Shown here in pieces: positions 10,230 through 22,129 of a DNA stretch of 48,283 bases; the stretch's first letter is position 1, and every line of letters starts with the position of its first letter. A program made the position numbers and the translations under genes. The DNA is taken from positions 1 through 48,283 of the forward strand of contig JAUCBJ010003059.1 of NCBI GenBank assembly GCA_032718475.1. Reading direction: 5' to 3'. This DNA comes from Nemertoderma westbladi. Lineage: Eukaryota; Xenacoelomorpha; Nemertodermatida; Nemertodermatidae. The notes below the pieces were generated by a model. It was not told where the DNA came from and ran no database searches. It saw only the letters and a list, made by a program, of their open reading frames with translations.

Positions 10230-12125
10230 TCAGAGGGAGGAGAAGCCAACTACCAAGATTAAGGTAGAATCACCAGCTGATCGCCTCAATGGATGTAAGG
10301 CCCACTTTGAAAAGCTCCACAATAATGACAGGGTATTGCCTGATAACTTTATAGAAGTAAAAGATTATGTACTCCCGGATATTCCAACTGGTCATATCCA
10401 CTTTGCTGAAGTACAAGCTGAGCTGCTGCAAAGAGCATTAAGACCATTCATGGCAGTGGAGTAGACGTCTTTAATATACCAGAGTGTCTAAGATGTCATT
10501 TACCCCATCATAATAGACAAATACAGAGTCAAGACAACAAGAAATGAAAATGAATAAGATACTCCCCGGCCTCAAGAAGGCCAACCTAACATTCTATGCA
10601 TCTTTTCGTGGAATCTAATTAATCTATAGAATGCTTCAAAGCTATACAATAGAAAAGAAAGACAGACATCTGGCTGTCATCTTTGTTATCTTCTTCAAGG
10701 CCTTTGATTCAGTCTCTCGCTCACGTATGTTCATCATACTTTCATTATATGGGATTCCTGAGGATATTATTGCATCAATCAGATTCCACCTTGGTATATA
10801 GTGGTTGCATTGAATTCACATCTCCCGTAGGTCGAGGGTTCGATCCTTTGGATCGGCTTATATCCCATGGGGGCCAGGGCAGTTTTCGTTTTCGCATGAA
10901 TGCTTTAAAGGGACCAGCCAGGGCGCATCTCTGCCTTGCAGACTTAAGTGGTAGCTAAATGAGTACTGGCTAAATGGCTAAATGAGTTTCCTCTGGGGAG
11001 TAAAGTTCTGGGGGGACCGCACTGCAAATAGGTAGTCATACTTTGTGCGTAATCCTAGGCCTAGCGGCCGAAGAAAATTTACTTTTTACTTTTACAGATC
11101 ACAATACGATAGTTCGACGACATTTGTGTCTACTGCTGATAGTGACACAGATCCATTCGAAGTCTTATGGGGGTCCTTCAGATCCATTCGAAGTCCTTCA
11201 GGGTGACACACTTGCACCTCTTATTCGTAATTGTGGTTGATTATGTTCTACGCATGTCTTGGAGACCATCGTAATAAGGATGGGGTGATGGTAACTCCAC
11301 CTACTGGCTCCAGAAGTCGAGGAAATCCAGCAAAGTACATTACTGACCTAGTTTTTGATGATGGCCTACGAATCCTCTCAGAATCAATAGAGGGAGTCCA
11401 CCGGGTCCTCAAACCATTAGAACATGCTGCTTCTAATGTTGGTCTTTTTGTTAACTCGAATAAAATTAATATTTTTGACAATTAACGTCAACAGTTCTAA
11501 GGAGATATCTGATCGTATGAGCTTAAGATCTATGGATGGAGTGCTTGAGCATGTGGAGGACTTCTGTTACCCTGGGATCAGATGGGACCCTCGAATACGA
11601 AAGGGAAATGCATGTAGCATTGAATGGGTGGTCCAGGATTTGGTCGACCACTTATGTTTCGATTATTTAGAGTAGCAGTAGTTACCGTACTCCTCTATGG
11701 GAGTCCATGCTGGGCTCTAACTTCTGAGGACATCAAAACTCTGTGTGTACATCTACACGAATGCTACGCCGGGTTCACTGTACAATGCATTACACACATC
11801 TCCAACCAGACACTATACGAGATTGAAGGTGTCTCAAAGGTCCAGCAAAACCGTGACACTTGAACAGAGCCGCCTTTACTTTGCCGAGCATTGCTTCGTG
11901 GAGAAAATAAACATGGTGGACAGCCCATTAATTTATTGAGACGCCTCTTAAAGAACACAGGTGTTGTGTTGGAGCGATATTGTCATAAGCCAGCATAGCA
12001 TTCTTAATGCATGCTGCATTGTAGCATGCTAATTGTGGATTGCACGGTGGTGGCACAATTTATTTGGTTAGGCCAGCACTGCATCTCAATATGCAGCTTC
12101 AATGCAGCAGGCCGATTGCAATACA
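10230..12125 (+). mobile_element. Old, degenerate RTE-type LINE copy
   Basis: Broken frames match the same LINE family as 18661-21083: PTTKIKVESPADRLNGCKAHFEK at the start, a damaged VIFFKAFDSVSRS block near 10690, GDTLAPLIRN near 11210, DPRIRKGN near 11590 and YGSPCWALT near 11698. Many frameshifts and deletions are present, and a SINE interrupts it at about 10787-11095. A local duplication of agatccattcgaagt (about 11149 and 11180) disrupts the RT core. Two versions of the 3' terminal hairpin sequence lie near 12010 and 12093. It is much more diverged than the other copies. Confidence 0.85.
10787..11095 (+). mobile_element. tRNA-derived SINE inserted in the dead LINE
   Basis: The LINE reading breaks at 'atcagat' and resumes at 'cagatca' about 310 bp later. 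The insert begins with a tRNA-like head. An A-box-like tggtatatagtggttgc is followed about 30 bp on by a good B box (ggttcgatcc, inside aggtcgagggttcgatcc). A non-tRNA body with a short repeated tail (gctaaatg) follows. Short cagat matches at both edges could be the target duplication. It is not a functional tRNA, because no acceptor stem closes. Confidence 0.65.
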
Positions 12126-15100
12126 AACAGTGAAACCTACGAAAGAAGTTCAAGTCAGTGTTATTTGATTATTTCCTCAAATTCCAATATGTCAACTTTG
12201 AGAATAATATCTTAGATTTTGTAACACGGGATAAAGAGCCTTTTACAGTGGTTTGTTATTCGAACGAAAACAATAAACGATATTCAGTAACACTCTTAAT
12301 TGGTTATATTTGCCTTGACCTTCCATTGTTAAATATTGATTGTGTAAAGCGTCTTCTACTACAGGTCTTGTCTTGAAAGCATTCCTCCTACTGTAGCAAA
12401 GACAAAGAGCAAGCTAAAGCAACACGGACAGAAATTTAACAGACAAACTTTAAACATTATTTGTGTATATAAGTCACTCTTTTAGTACACAACATACTGT
12501 GCAAGAACAAACTAACCGCTATGAAGAAGTAGGTCTAAAAAAAATAGAAAATAGAAAGCACTTTTATAGTGCTTCATACCGAATACCGAATCAGTTCAGT
12601 TCACGGCGTAAAATAGACGAGTGCAATGATGTAGGCCTTTTTACACAATATGGACATAATTTCAAAATTGAAATGTTAGGCCTAGACCATGGTTGGTTTC
12701 AAATGACATGCAATCCCACAAGATATAATACGTCAGCTATAGACAGCGGTAAACAGTCATATTACTATTACTTTCATTTTCCTACATTCAGATTTCCAGC
12801 ATGCCGGTAGGGTTAATCTGTACTATTTTGGCAGCAGTATATTATCGATGCTCCCTACATATTGGGGGTCATTGCAACTCAAGCTAATGTGAAGAATGGT
12901 TACGACACAAACGTTGCAATTTCACAAACGACTCATTTTAAAGTTTAAATGCTTAAAAAGAAGGACTAAAATTGTGGCTTCATGGGGATATCGAGGCCAG
13001 TTTAATTACTGTAGTTGTGATGCAAAATTCAAAATATTCAATATACAATATGATAAAAAGGTTTGTAGAAAAATACGATATGGGAGGAGGAAGGGGTTAC
13101 GTGTCACAAACGGTACATTTTATACTATTCTAATTCTACATTGTGTATTATTGTAGTTTCACCTGACTTCGCAGTTTATTATTGGTATTAACAAATTAAA
13201 TAAAGCAGCTGAAATACACTGTGGTACGGGAAATATTTGTGGCAGCCACCAAGATTATCTATTAATTTAATAATCGCATCGTCCCTACCCTGTTCCTTTG
13301 ACCTCACTGCTGTCATTAGCAAATATCATCTGTCTTATGTAAATATACTGGGATAATCATAAAGCAGGTACCACACTATCGCATTTACATAATGTTGGAT
13401 GTCCAAAGGTAATCATTAGTTGAGATAGGTGAGGATTGTCACTCCATAAGTACTGCGAGTGTTGGAGCTGTGGTGAGTGGTGGGTGACTACGGCAAGGAG
13501 TGCACATTGAATTCAAGGTTATATAGCCAGTGGGATAATAACATAGAATAATTAATTAAGTGGCATCAGTACATAGTAAATACGAAGGAAAATAGGCAGT
13601 AATAACACAATTTGTGGCATGTTTCGCTCCAATAGTTCAGAACATTAAGGCCCTTTACTCGACTATGATTGTGAATCAGAAAACAACTGATCCGGAAGGA
13701 AGTAGTACCAATCTATCACCTTAGCCACATACACTAATCGCACAACACAACTTATATACCGTGTTCAGGGGGCGCAAACTTTAAGGGAGAAATAATATAA
13801 AATATATAAACGTGCGAAATTTTGAATTTCAACTTCATTTAGTAAAGGTGTATCCAATTACAATAAGCAAAAACTTTCATATCTCTCCATCCCCAACTTC
13901 TTCACCTGCTGGCCTAATTATTCTTACAATTACAGTTTCCATTGCAAGCTGCGAAAGATCTTTTACCAAACTTAAATAAATATTAAATTACGAGGGCTTT
14001 GGGGGGGGGGGGGGGTCGGATTGAAAAACAGTTTGGAATCAGTCTATCCAATATCATCGTCTGACTTTAGAATTATTACCTTTGCCAACACTAACGGCCT
14101 TGGCCTTTCTAGATCTCTCCATAAAAGGTCACCTCCATGTTATCGCACCAGAATAACCTGATCACTTAATGATATCAGAGCAATTGACACATTTTTACGC
14201 CCCATTCAGCCCTGACTAAATCTATCATCGCGGTTCGAATGAGCTTCATATCACTACAATAGGGAGACAGCGGGGGCAAACTGGAGGCAAATCGCATCTT
14301 GGCGAATTAATATCCTGCCTCAATGTTAAATTCTTAATTTAGGGAAAGGAACAGGTTACAGTGGCGCGTTACTTTAATCAAAACAATAAACTAAACACAA
14401 TACAACAGGTTACAGTTTTATTTTTGAGAGTAATCAGCTGTTATTTGCGTCGAATTTTCCCTAGAGAGGGAATATTTTTATTTCGTCCAGTTCCCCAATA
14501 GGTAGGAGCACCAAACGTTTAATATCCAACATGTACCGGTAGCTGTAGCATCAAATGTCTTAATCGCTCCGATTGTAGCAAAAGCGCCGACGGACCCTCA
14601 ACGGACAATAAGCCGCAAACAATAATAAATAATAAATTTGATAAATATTAAATATATATTTTAATAAATTTCAAATAATAAACTTTGAAATACTGTATGA
14701 TGTGGGTAGCAAGCAAAGCAAACCAAATATCAAATGCCGCTACCTAAATTTGATTAAAGGAGACCAAAACTCGTACGTACAGTATGACAGCAAGTAGTAC
14801 CGGTATACTACTGTATAGACATACAGATTTAGGTTTTACGATGTCAATAACTAATGGCATAAAAATATATTTATTCCATAACTAAATTTAAACTTCAGTC
14901 GATGTTGTTTGCCGTTGATTAGATATTTTGATAAATTATTATTTCTGACTCTTCAAATAATTTAATATTTGCACAAGTTAGGTTTGGTGAGTTTAGAGGT
15001 TTAAACAAAATGTACTGCTTATAAAGAAGTTGACTTATCATTATAGGTGGATTTACGTTTCATTTGCAAATAGTCTGTATTTGTTGTGTTATCATTCACA

Positions 15101-15229
15101 GTACTTAATCTAAAAATGAAATATACATCATGTCTGTTTGTATATGTGTCTGACACAGGCTACAAACTACATAGACTCAAACCCATCCCTATGAAATCCC
15201 GTTACACAGATTGTTAGAAAGATATGATG
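12126..15229. other. Long non-coding interval
   Basis: About 3.1 kb of A+T-rich DNA with open frames of 115 codons or less, none with recognisable motifs. A G run lies at about 14000-14015. I see no RNA gene, and repeat ends could not be identified by eye. Confidence 0.45.
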
Positions 15230-15720
15230 TTCAGGGCTGCCCTTAGTAGTCTTGCGTAACAATCATCAATTATTCTTTGTTCAAGTGATTTCTTCAGTGT
15301 CCAGGTCTCAGACCCCGTAAAAAAGTACACTTTCTACTGTGGCTCGAAAGAACTTAGTCAAGTTACGAATTCGGGTTTGGTACCGGTAGTATTTAGCCAC
15401 TTGGTAGCCATCTCCCCTCCACTTAACAATAAACAATACAATGCTCTTATGACTTCCAACATTTTACATATAAGGATGAAGTCGAATGCCTTCTTGAAGT
15501 CCACAAATGTCAGGACTGCGAGGAGATTATTTGTCTTAATTCCCGCAATCAGTCTCCATAGCGCAAGTATCTGCGCTATTTATTATTGATCTACTTGGTC
15601 GAAATCCGTTTTTGTTCTTACGCAGCAATTTGTTGTATATTTTGGCAGCTTCCGCAAGCAGACAGATCCCACGATAGTTTGTTGGTATACCGAAGTCTCC
15701 TTTCTTGGGGGAGAGGCTTT
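15230..15720 (-). mobile_element. Degenerate RTE-like LINE fragment of a second family
   Basis: Read on the minus strand from 15720: a PKKGDFG.PTNYRGICLL block, NKNGFRPSRS, then FVDFKKAFDF, followed after an internal deletion by FYG..TW-like sequence and YARLLRAALNI. These are the finger, palm and C-terminal landmarks of RTE-type reverse transcriptases. The wording differs from the dominant family in this window, so it is a separate lineage. Several stops and frameshifts are present. Confidence 0.7.
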
Positions 15721-16265
15721 AGTTGAGTTTTAGTCAAAATTGGTGGTGGCTTTTTGTTTGTGTATCTATCATTTTAGTTGAACGTAATACAATAAATGTA
15801 TATGTTCTCTAACAATCTACCTAATATCTTTATTGTTAATTACAGTACGTTAAAGTACATTGAAATTCCTTGTCCATTCACCCAGACTCTAACTAATATG
15901 AATTAGTACCCTTCACCAGCTGTTGGCAATGTTTAGTTCAATATTAGTCCGTCCCATAGACAATATCTGACATCACTATCCGGTTTAGATACACGACAAC
16001 AAGTGGATGTCTCCATGCTTTGGCGGTGTCTCTCACTGCCACGATGATGCCGCATTTCAACGTGTAGTTCAGGTTGCTGTCCATCGGCTTCTTCCAGTGG
16101 ACTGAAACAGTAGCCGTTATCGCTATGTTTACGCATCGTTATGCTACGTTATGAATACTAAGTTATAAAACGAGGACCTCTTAGGGGCTCCGTATATTTT
16201 TCATTTTCTAACCGTTAAATTATATATAATTGGCCTATTTAATTAAATTAAAACTAAACAAACTC
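15721..16265. other. No supported gene
   Basis: A 67-codon minus-strand frame (15933-16136) has coding-like composition but matches nothing I recognise. Otherwise this is A+T-rich DNA. Confidence 0.4.
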
Positions 16266-16267
16266 TA

Positions 16268-16598
16268 CTGTCGGTTGGCTGATATTTTGTTGTCTGTTGT
16301 TTGTTGTCGGTTGTCTGCTCTCGTGTATCTGCTGGCGGTTGCCTGATATTGGTTGTCTGCTGTTGGTTGTCGGCTGTCGGTTTTTTGCTATCGGTAGTCT
16401 GATGTCGGGCATTGGTTGTCAGTTTTCTGTTGTCTGCTGTCGTTATTGGTTGTCTGCTATCGGTTGTCTGCTCTTGGTTGTCGGTTGCCTGGTGCTGGTT
16501 ATCTGTTGTCGGTTGTCTGCTTTTGGTTTGTCTGCTATCGGTTGTCTGCTGTTGGTAGTTTGTTGTCGGTTATCTGCTGTCGGTTGTCAGATGTTGGC
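16268..16598 (+). repeat. Minisatellite of ttgtctgctRtcgg-type units
   Basis: About 330 bp of imperfect tandem copies built from the words ctgtcggttg, ttgtctgctg and ctatcggttg, with periods of roughly 7 to 17 bp. Overlapping ORFs rich in Cys, Leu and Ser are by-products. Confidence 0.85.
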
Positions 16599-16849
16599 CA
16601 ACGAAAAATATAAAAAATTCCCATTGTTTTGAAGAGATTTTTGAGAAGTATGTGCTTTCACGATAAATTTTTATCAATAAATACCCCCAATTTGAATTTT
16701 CTAGGATCAAAAATTTTCAGCAATATTTTTAAATTTTAATTTTGGTAGCGTCTGTATTTATTGATTTGTTTGTAAATTATTATTATGAAAGAACTTAATC
16801 TCTACGATGTCGACCCTCCATTCGGTTGTGTTTAAAGGGTTATATTGAA

Positions 16850-16946
16850 AAATATCTAGAGTAAAAATATCGAGAGTAAAAATATCGATTGTTGAAAAAT
16901 ATAGAGTGTTGAAAAATATCGAGAGTAAAAATATCGATAGTAACAA
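16850..16946 (-). repeat. Short inverted arm of the CTCGATATTTTT array
   Basis: Six or so units of gaaaaatatcgagagtaaa occur here in the opposite orientation to the large array at 17268-17847. About 320 bp of unrelated A+T-rich sequence separates them. The layout is that of an inverted-repeat element with one short arm and one long arm. Confidence 0.8.
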
Positions 16947-17267
16947 TTTTTTTAAATAAGGGTTGTAAGATAATTTTTTTTACTAAAAATGTTCTAGAAC
17001 AAAAATATTTATCAACATTTGGTAGCTTATAAGGTACCTGTTCTAATATAATATTTAACAATATTTATATTATTTATCAAAATTTATAGCTAGCACTTCT
17101 TTTATAATATTTATTAAAAAAATAGCAAAAACTAGCTAGCATAATAAATCTGGTAAATGGGTACCCAAGGTGTATTACATAATGCCATTCACTTGCACTT
17201 GCACTGTTGTAACCCATGCACTGCAATATTGTTCCATAATTCTAAATAAAATGCTCAAGCAAAATGC

Positions 17268-17847
17268 AATATTTTTACTCTCGATATTTTTCAACACTCA
17301 ATATTTTTCAACACTCGATATTTTTACTCTCGATATTTTTCAACACTCGATATTTTTACTCTCGATATTTTTACTCTCGATATTTTTACTCTCGATATTG
17401 TTACTCTCGATATTTTTCAACACTCGATATTTTCAACACTCGTTATTTTTACTTTCGATATTTTTCAACACTCGATATTTTTACTCTCGATATTTTTACT
17501 CTCGATATTTTTACTCTCGATATTTTTACTCTCGATATTTTTACTCTCGATATTTTTCAACACTCGATATTTTTACTCTCGATATTTTTCAACACTCATA
17601 TTTTTACTCTCGATTCTTTTACTCTCGATATTTTTACTCTCGATATTTTTACTCTCGATATTTTTACTCGTTATTTTCGATATTTTTCATCTCGCGTTAT
17701 TTTTACTCTCGATATTTTTTAATCACGTTAATTTTCAACTCTCGTTATTTTTACTCTCGAAATTTTTACTCTCGTTATTTTTACTCTCGATATTTTTCAA
17801 GTCTCGATATTTTTCACCATTACTCGATATTTTTCTCGATCGAAACT
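17268..17847 (+). repeat. CTCGATATTTTT minisatellite array
   Basis: About 580 bp of tandem copies of ctcgatatttttact (15 bp), mixed with the longer variant ctcgatatttttcaaca (17 bp). Copies near the right end are more degenerate (ctcgttattttt). The long reading frame through it, full of RYFYS or TLDIF repeats, is satellite-driven and not a protein. Confidence 0.9.
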
Positions 17848-18029
17848 GTTTTAGCTCAAAAAGAAGCAATTAATGCCAAAGACAAACTCATATCGATTCT
17901 TCAAAGTTCCGGTACAAATAGTACACCCGCTCCTATTCCTCAACAGGCAGTTTCGTTTAGTGAAATAGTTACTGGTGTATATGATTATTATATGTACAGT
18001 ATATGAATATAATATTACTGTATATGAGT

Positions 18030-18660
18030 ATTATGATATTACGATGCATATAATTCATGCCTTCAAAAGATTGCAGACACTGTAGCACCCGAGAAAACGG
18101 TTCACTTCAAACCTCGTTACTCTTCACCCTGGTATACTGCAGAGTTGAAACAATACCGCGATATAAAGAGGAGTTTGGATCTTCGATGGCATCCGAAACC
18201 TACTCTAGAAAACAAACTTCGCTATAGCGATCATACCAAGGTCTACAATCAACTTTGTAAAAAAACTGTTACTGAATATTTTGATTAGAAACTTCACGAT
18301 AAAGTCTCTGACAGCCTCTTTAAATTTGTGAAGTCAATATCAGCTTCTCAAAGTCCATTACCTCAATCGCAAGATGATACTCAACTTTGTAATCAGTTCG
18401 CTCATCATTTCGTCTCCAAAGTCAGCTCTATTCGCGACTCCCAACTCCAAATGAACTCTGCCATGCCCCAGTTTCAATTACAATCAACTAATGAGAATCC
18501 AGTATGGACGACATTTAAACTTCCTACTATATCAGAAACAAAGACAATTATATCAAATATGAATGGCACTACATGCGAATTAAACCCTATACCTACCAAT
18601 ATTTTAAAGAAATCTGATTCATGGGCCCCATTAGTCAACACTGTTGTAGTAGCTTCTCTA
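18030..18660 (+). pseudogene. CR1/L2-type LINE ORF2, 5' segment
   Basis: The reading runs YDAYNSCLQKIADTVAPEK, then SSPWYTAELKQYRD and YSDHTKVYNQLCKK: the linker between endonuclease and RT in CR1/L2-type LINEs. One stop interrupts it (about 18285). It continues openly through FKLPTISETKTIISNMN to VVVASL, where an RTE LINE has inserted. A coiled-coil-like frame at about 17846-18003 may be an ORF1 remnant. The endonuclease region is missing. Confidence 0.8.
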
Positions 18661-21083
18661 GAAATGGATTGTTTTCGGCTGGAACCCAGTTCAAGAAGCG
18701 AACTGGAAAGCTATGGACTCATAGTGGACCCAGTGGTCACAAGTCCCAGATAGACCATATTCTGTTTCGTAGGAAATACAGGAGCTCTATACAAGACTGT
18801 AATGCATTTACACTTCGACCCTTCTCCAGTGATCACCGCCTTATTGTGGCCAAGGTAAGACTTAGTCTGCGTGCTAGCAGAACAACGAAATCTGCCTTGC
18901 CGCGGCATGACTGGTCCTCACTGTTGCAACAGCCAAGTGTGAGATCCAGCTTCACACTACAGCTGAGCAACAGGTATGAGGCTCTTGCCTCTGAGGCGGC
19001 AGATCACTGTGAGGGCTATACTGCCTTTACAGAAGCAGTTAAGTTAGCAGCTGCAGAAACAGTTCCTGTATACCCTCGAAACAGGAAAAGGGCCCCCTGG
19101 ACTGACAACAAAATTCAGAAGTGCCGAAATGACCTTCATAAGGCACAGAAAGAGTCCCGACTCAAACAGACTACAGTGGCCAAGAATGCAGTTAAGGCTG
19201 CATCTAGGTCCCTGAACAGGCAGTACTATGTTAATCTACAGGAGCTAATAAACCAACAGGTTGATGCCATCAATGATGCTGACGACAGCAGGCAATCATC
19301 CCAGGCATGGAAATCAATCAATCTGCTTACTGGGCGGAAAAGCCAACCAACCACCAAGGTTAAGGCTGAATCACCAGCCGATCGCCTCAATGGTTGGAAA
19401 GCCCACTTTGAAAAGCTCCTCAATAATGACAGGGTATTGCCTGATAACTTTATAGAAGTAAAAGTGTCTGAGTCTGTACTCCCAGATATTCCCATTGGCG
19501 ATATCTCCTTTGCAGAAGTGAAGGCTGCTGCAAAGAGCATTAAGACCAATCGTGCCAGTGGAGTAGATGGTGTTCCCCCTGAGGTCTTTAAAATACCTGA
19601 GTGTTTAAAGCTCATCTATCCCATCATAGTAGACATGTACCGAACAACAAGAGTCCCACAAGAAATGAAAACAAATAAGTTGGTGCCAGTTCCCAAGAAG
19701 GGCAACCTAACACTCTATGGTTCTTTTCGGGGAATCTCATTGATCTCGATTGCTGCAAAGCTATACAATAGGATTCTATTAAATCGCATCAGGGATCCCA
19801 TTGAGAGACTGCTCCGTGGAAATCAGAATGGGTTCCGTAAAGGTCGTGGGACCATGGAGCCCATTTTGGCACTTAGAAGGATAATTGAAGAATTATCAAA
19901 AAAGAAAGACAGGCATCTGGCTGTTACCTTTGTTGACTTCTTCAAGGCCTTTGATTCAGTCTCTCGCTCGCGTATGTTCAGCATACTTTCATTATATGGG
20001 ATTCCTGATGAAATTATTGCAGCAATCAGATCAGTATACGATGGTTCGACAACATTTGTGTCTACTGTTGACGGTGACACAGAACCATTTGAAGTGTTAT
20101 GGGGCGTCCTCCAAGGAGACACACTTGCACCATTCTTGTTCATTATTGTGGTTGACTATGTTCTACGCATGTCCTTAGATCATCATAATGATGATGGGGT
20201 GATGATAACTCCACCTACTGGCTCCAGTAGTCGAGGAAATCCTGCCAAGTACCTAACTAATCTAGACTTTGCTGATGACTTAGGAGTACTCTCAGAATCA
20301 TTAGAGGGAGCCCAACGGCTCCTCAGCTCATTAGAACATGCTGCTTCTAGTGTCGGTCTTTTTATTAACTCCAGAAAGACCAAAATTCTGACCGTTAACT
20401 TTGAAAGTCCTCAGCAAGTCTCTGATCGGATGAGCATAAGCTCAAAGGATGGTATGCTTGAGCATGTGGACGACTTCTGTTACCTGGGATCATGGATCCG
20501 GAAGTCAGGTGAGGACCTTCGAATACGTAAGGGAAAGGCATGGACAGCCTTGAATAGGCTTTCCAAGATTTGGAAATCACCGAGAATTAATCGGAAATTT
20601 AAGGTCCGATTATTTAGAGCAGCAGTAGTTCCAGTACTCCTCTACGGGAGTCCATGCTGGGCTCTAACTGCTGAGGACACCAAATCTCTGGATGGCACAT
20701 TCACAAGAATGCTACGCCGGGTTCATTGTGTCAAGTACAATGCACACATCTCCAACCAGACACTATATAACATTGGAGGTGTCTCATTGATTCCCCCAAG
20801 CTTGACACTAGAACAAAATCGCCTCCGCTTTGCAGGACATTGCTTTCGCCGTGAGGACCAGCCAGTGCATAATCTTGTACTTTGGCAGCCTCATGGAGTG
20901 AATAAGCATGGTGGACAGCCCATGACTTTCATGAGACGCATCTTAAAGGACACTGGCCTTAAAGATGCGGATGATCTAACAAATGTCATGGGTGATAAGG
21001 GAGTTGTGGCGGTGCAATTTTGTTGACAAGCCGGCACAGCATTCTTAAAAATGCAGCTGCAATGCAGCATGCCGATCCTAGTA
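18661..21083 (+). mobile_element. RTE-type LINE copy with nearly intact ORF2, nested in a CR1/L2 LINE
   Basis: About 790 codons are open from the end of the APE endonuclease (SQIDHILFRRKY; catalytic-type SDHR intact) through RT (fingers PVPKKGNLTLYGSFRGISL, palm FVDFFKAFDSV, catalytic FADD, thumb RKSGEDLRIRKG). The C-terminal block has YGSPCWALT, RLRFAGHC and GGQPMTF. An extra base near 21000 changes the last residues. The 5' end is truncated inside the endonuclease. The 3' end is the family hairpin plus a TAG tail. The 15-mer gtagtagcttctcta flanks it (18646-18660, 21084-21098). This family makes a retrotransposon protein that nicks DNA and primes reverse transcription. The exact clade (RTE, RTEX) is inferred. 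Confidence 0.92.
21051..21083 (+). other. 3' terminal recognition sequence of the RTE LINE
   Basis: All 3' ends of this family in the window share cagcattcttaaaaatgcag and gctgcaatgcagcatgccga, then gatcc and 1-4 TAG units. The part gctgc-aat-gcagc can form a 5-bp stem. A short hairpin plus microsatellite tail is typical of RTE 3' ends, where the reverse transcriptase is thought to start. Confidence 0.65.
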
Positions 21084-22116
21084 GTAGTAGCTTCTCTACG
21101 TGATGGTAAATTTCTTTCAGCTGGTAAACAAGTACTGTTATGTCCATTGTTAAAAAAACCCAAACACGACCCGGAAATTTTAATGAAATATAGGCCGGTT
21201 TCATTCAAACTTACCATTTCTTCCGAAAGTAATTGGTAAACATGCGTCACTACAACTAATCGACTTTTTAGAAACTGAAAAACACATACCTGTGTAAATC
21301 TCTGGTTACCATAAAAATCATTCCGTGGAAACTGTTATTTGTCGACTACAGAACGACCTTCTAAATACACTCGATAATGGTAAATCCTCATCGCTTATTC
21401 TTCTAGATCAATCATTGGCTTTTGATCTTGTTGATCATGACATTCTGCTTGAAAAACTTCGCTTACTGGCAATTGGAAGAACTGTTTATGACTGGTTCAA
21501 GTCTTATATCACTGATCGTTCTTATGTGGTCATTATCAAAGGAAAAAGATCGCGTGTAGTGCGCTTGTCGACAGGAGTCTCCCAAGGTTTGGTACTTGGA
21601 GCGATTCTCTACGTAATATACTGCCTTCCTGTCGCTTCCACTTGTGATAAACTTGACATCGGATATCACAGACTGATGATAATCAACTGTGTATCGTGTT
21701 CGATTCACTTGATCATGGTACCCTTTAACGGATGATAAAGGACTGCGTTGGACAAATAAAGATCACACTCGATGAATTATGTCTTCAATTAAATTACGAG
21801 AAATCGGATATATTATTAATAGGGCGAGGCTCAGAATTTCAAGACTTTGCAGCTTCGTTTACCATCGAGTTAGATGGTAAAATAATCCCACCACGGTCTC
21901 CAGTTACTACCCTTGGTGTTAAACTAGACAGTGAACTTCGTATGAGACAACACGTCAACTCCACTGTATCATCCATAAACTATCACCTCAGAAATATTTG
22001 GCTAATACGGGGTCACCTATCAGAAGACAATACCGTGAAACTGGTCAATGCGCTTGTTGTTTCAAGACTTGACATGAATAATAATTGTCTATCGTATGGT
22101 CTCCCACAGAGTCTTA
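21084..22116 (+). pseudogene. CR1/L2-type LINE ORF2, middle (RT) segment
   Basis: This resumes the frame left at 18660: VVASLRDGKFLSAGKQ, then LLKKPKHDPEILMKYRPVSF. The RT palm follows (SLILLDQSLAFDLVDHDILL, GVSQGLVLGAILY). The catalytic YADD region (about 21663-21690) is broken by a frameshift. Thumb and connection follow (QLNYEKSDILLIG, TLGVKLDSELRMRQHV, VSRLDMNNNCLSYGLPQSL), up to the TIR transposon at 22117. Removing the RTE insertion and one 15-bp duplicate gives an uninterrupted frame across the junction. Confidence 0.85.
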
Positions 22117-22129
22117 TGGGGCGCCGTTC

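Noticed and set aside
10826-10850. tRNA gene
   Set aside because: B box is good, but no acceptor or anticodon stem closes. It is better explained as a SINE head.
12158-13156. Three plus-strand ORFs of 72-115 codons
   Set aside because: No motif, no neighbouring splice structure I can support, and composition like the surrounding A+T-rich DNA.
15933-16136. 67-codon minus-strand ORF with coding-like composition
   Set aside because: No recognisable family; could be a transposon relic, but evidence is insufficient.
17170-18006. 278-codon ORF rich in Ser, Arg, Tyr, Phe
   Set aside because: It is produced by the CTCGATATTTTT array. Two frames are open in the same way, with no domain and no codon bias.
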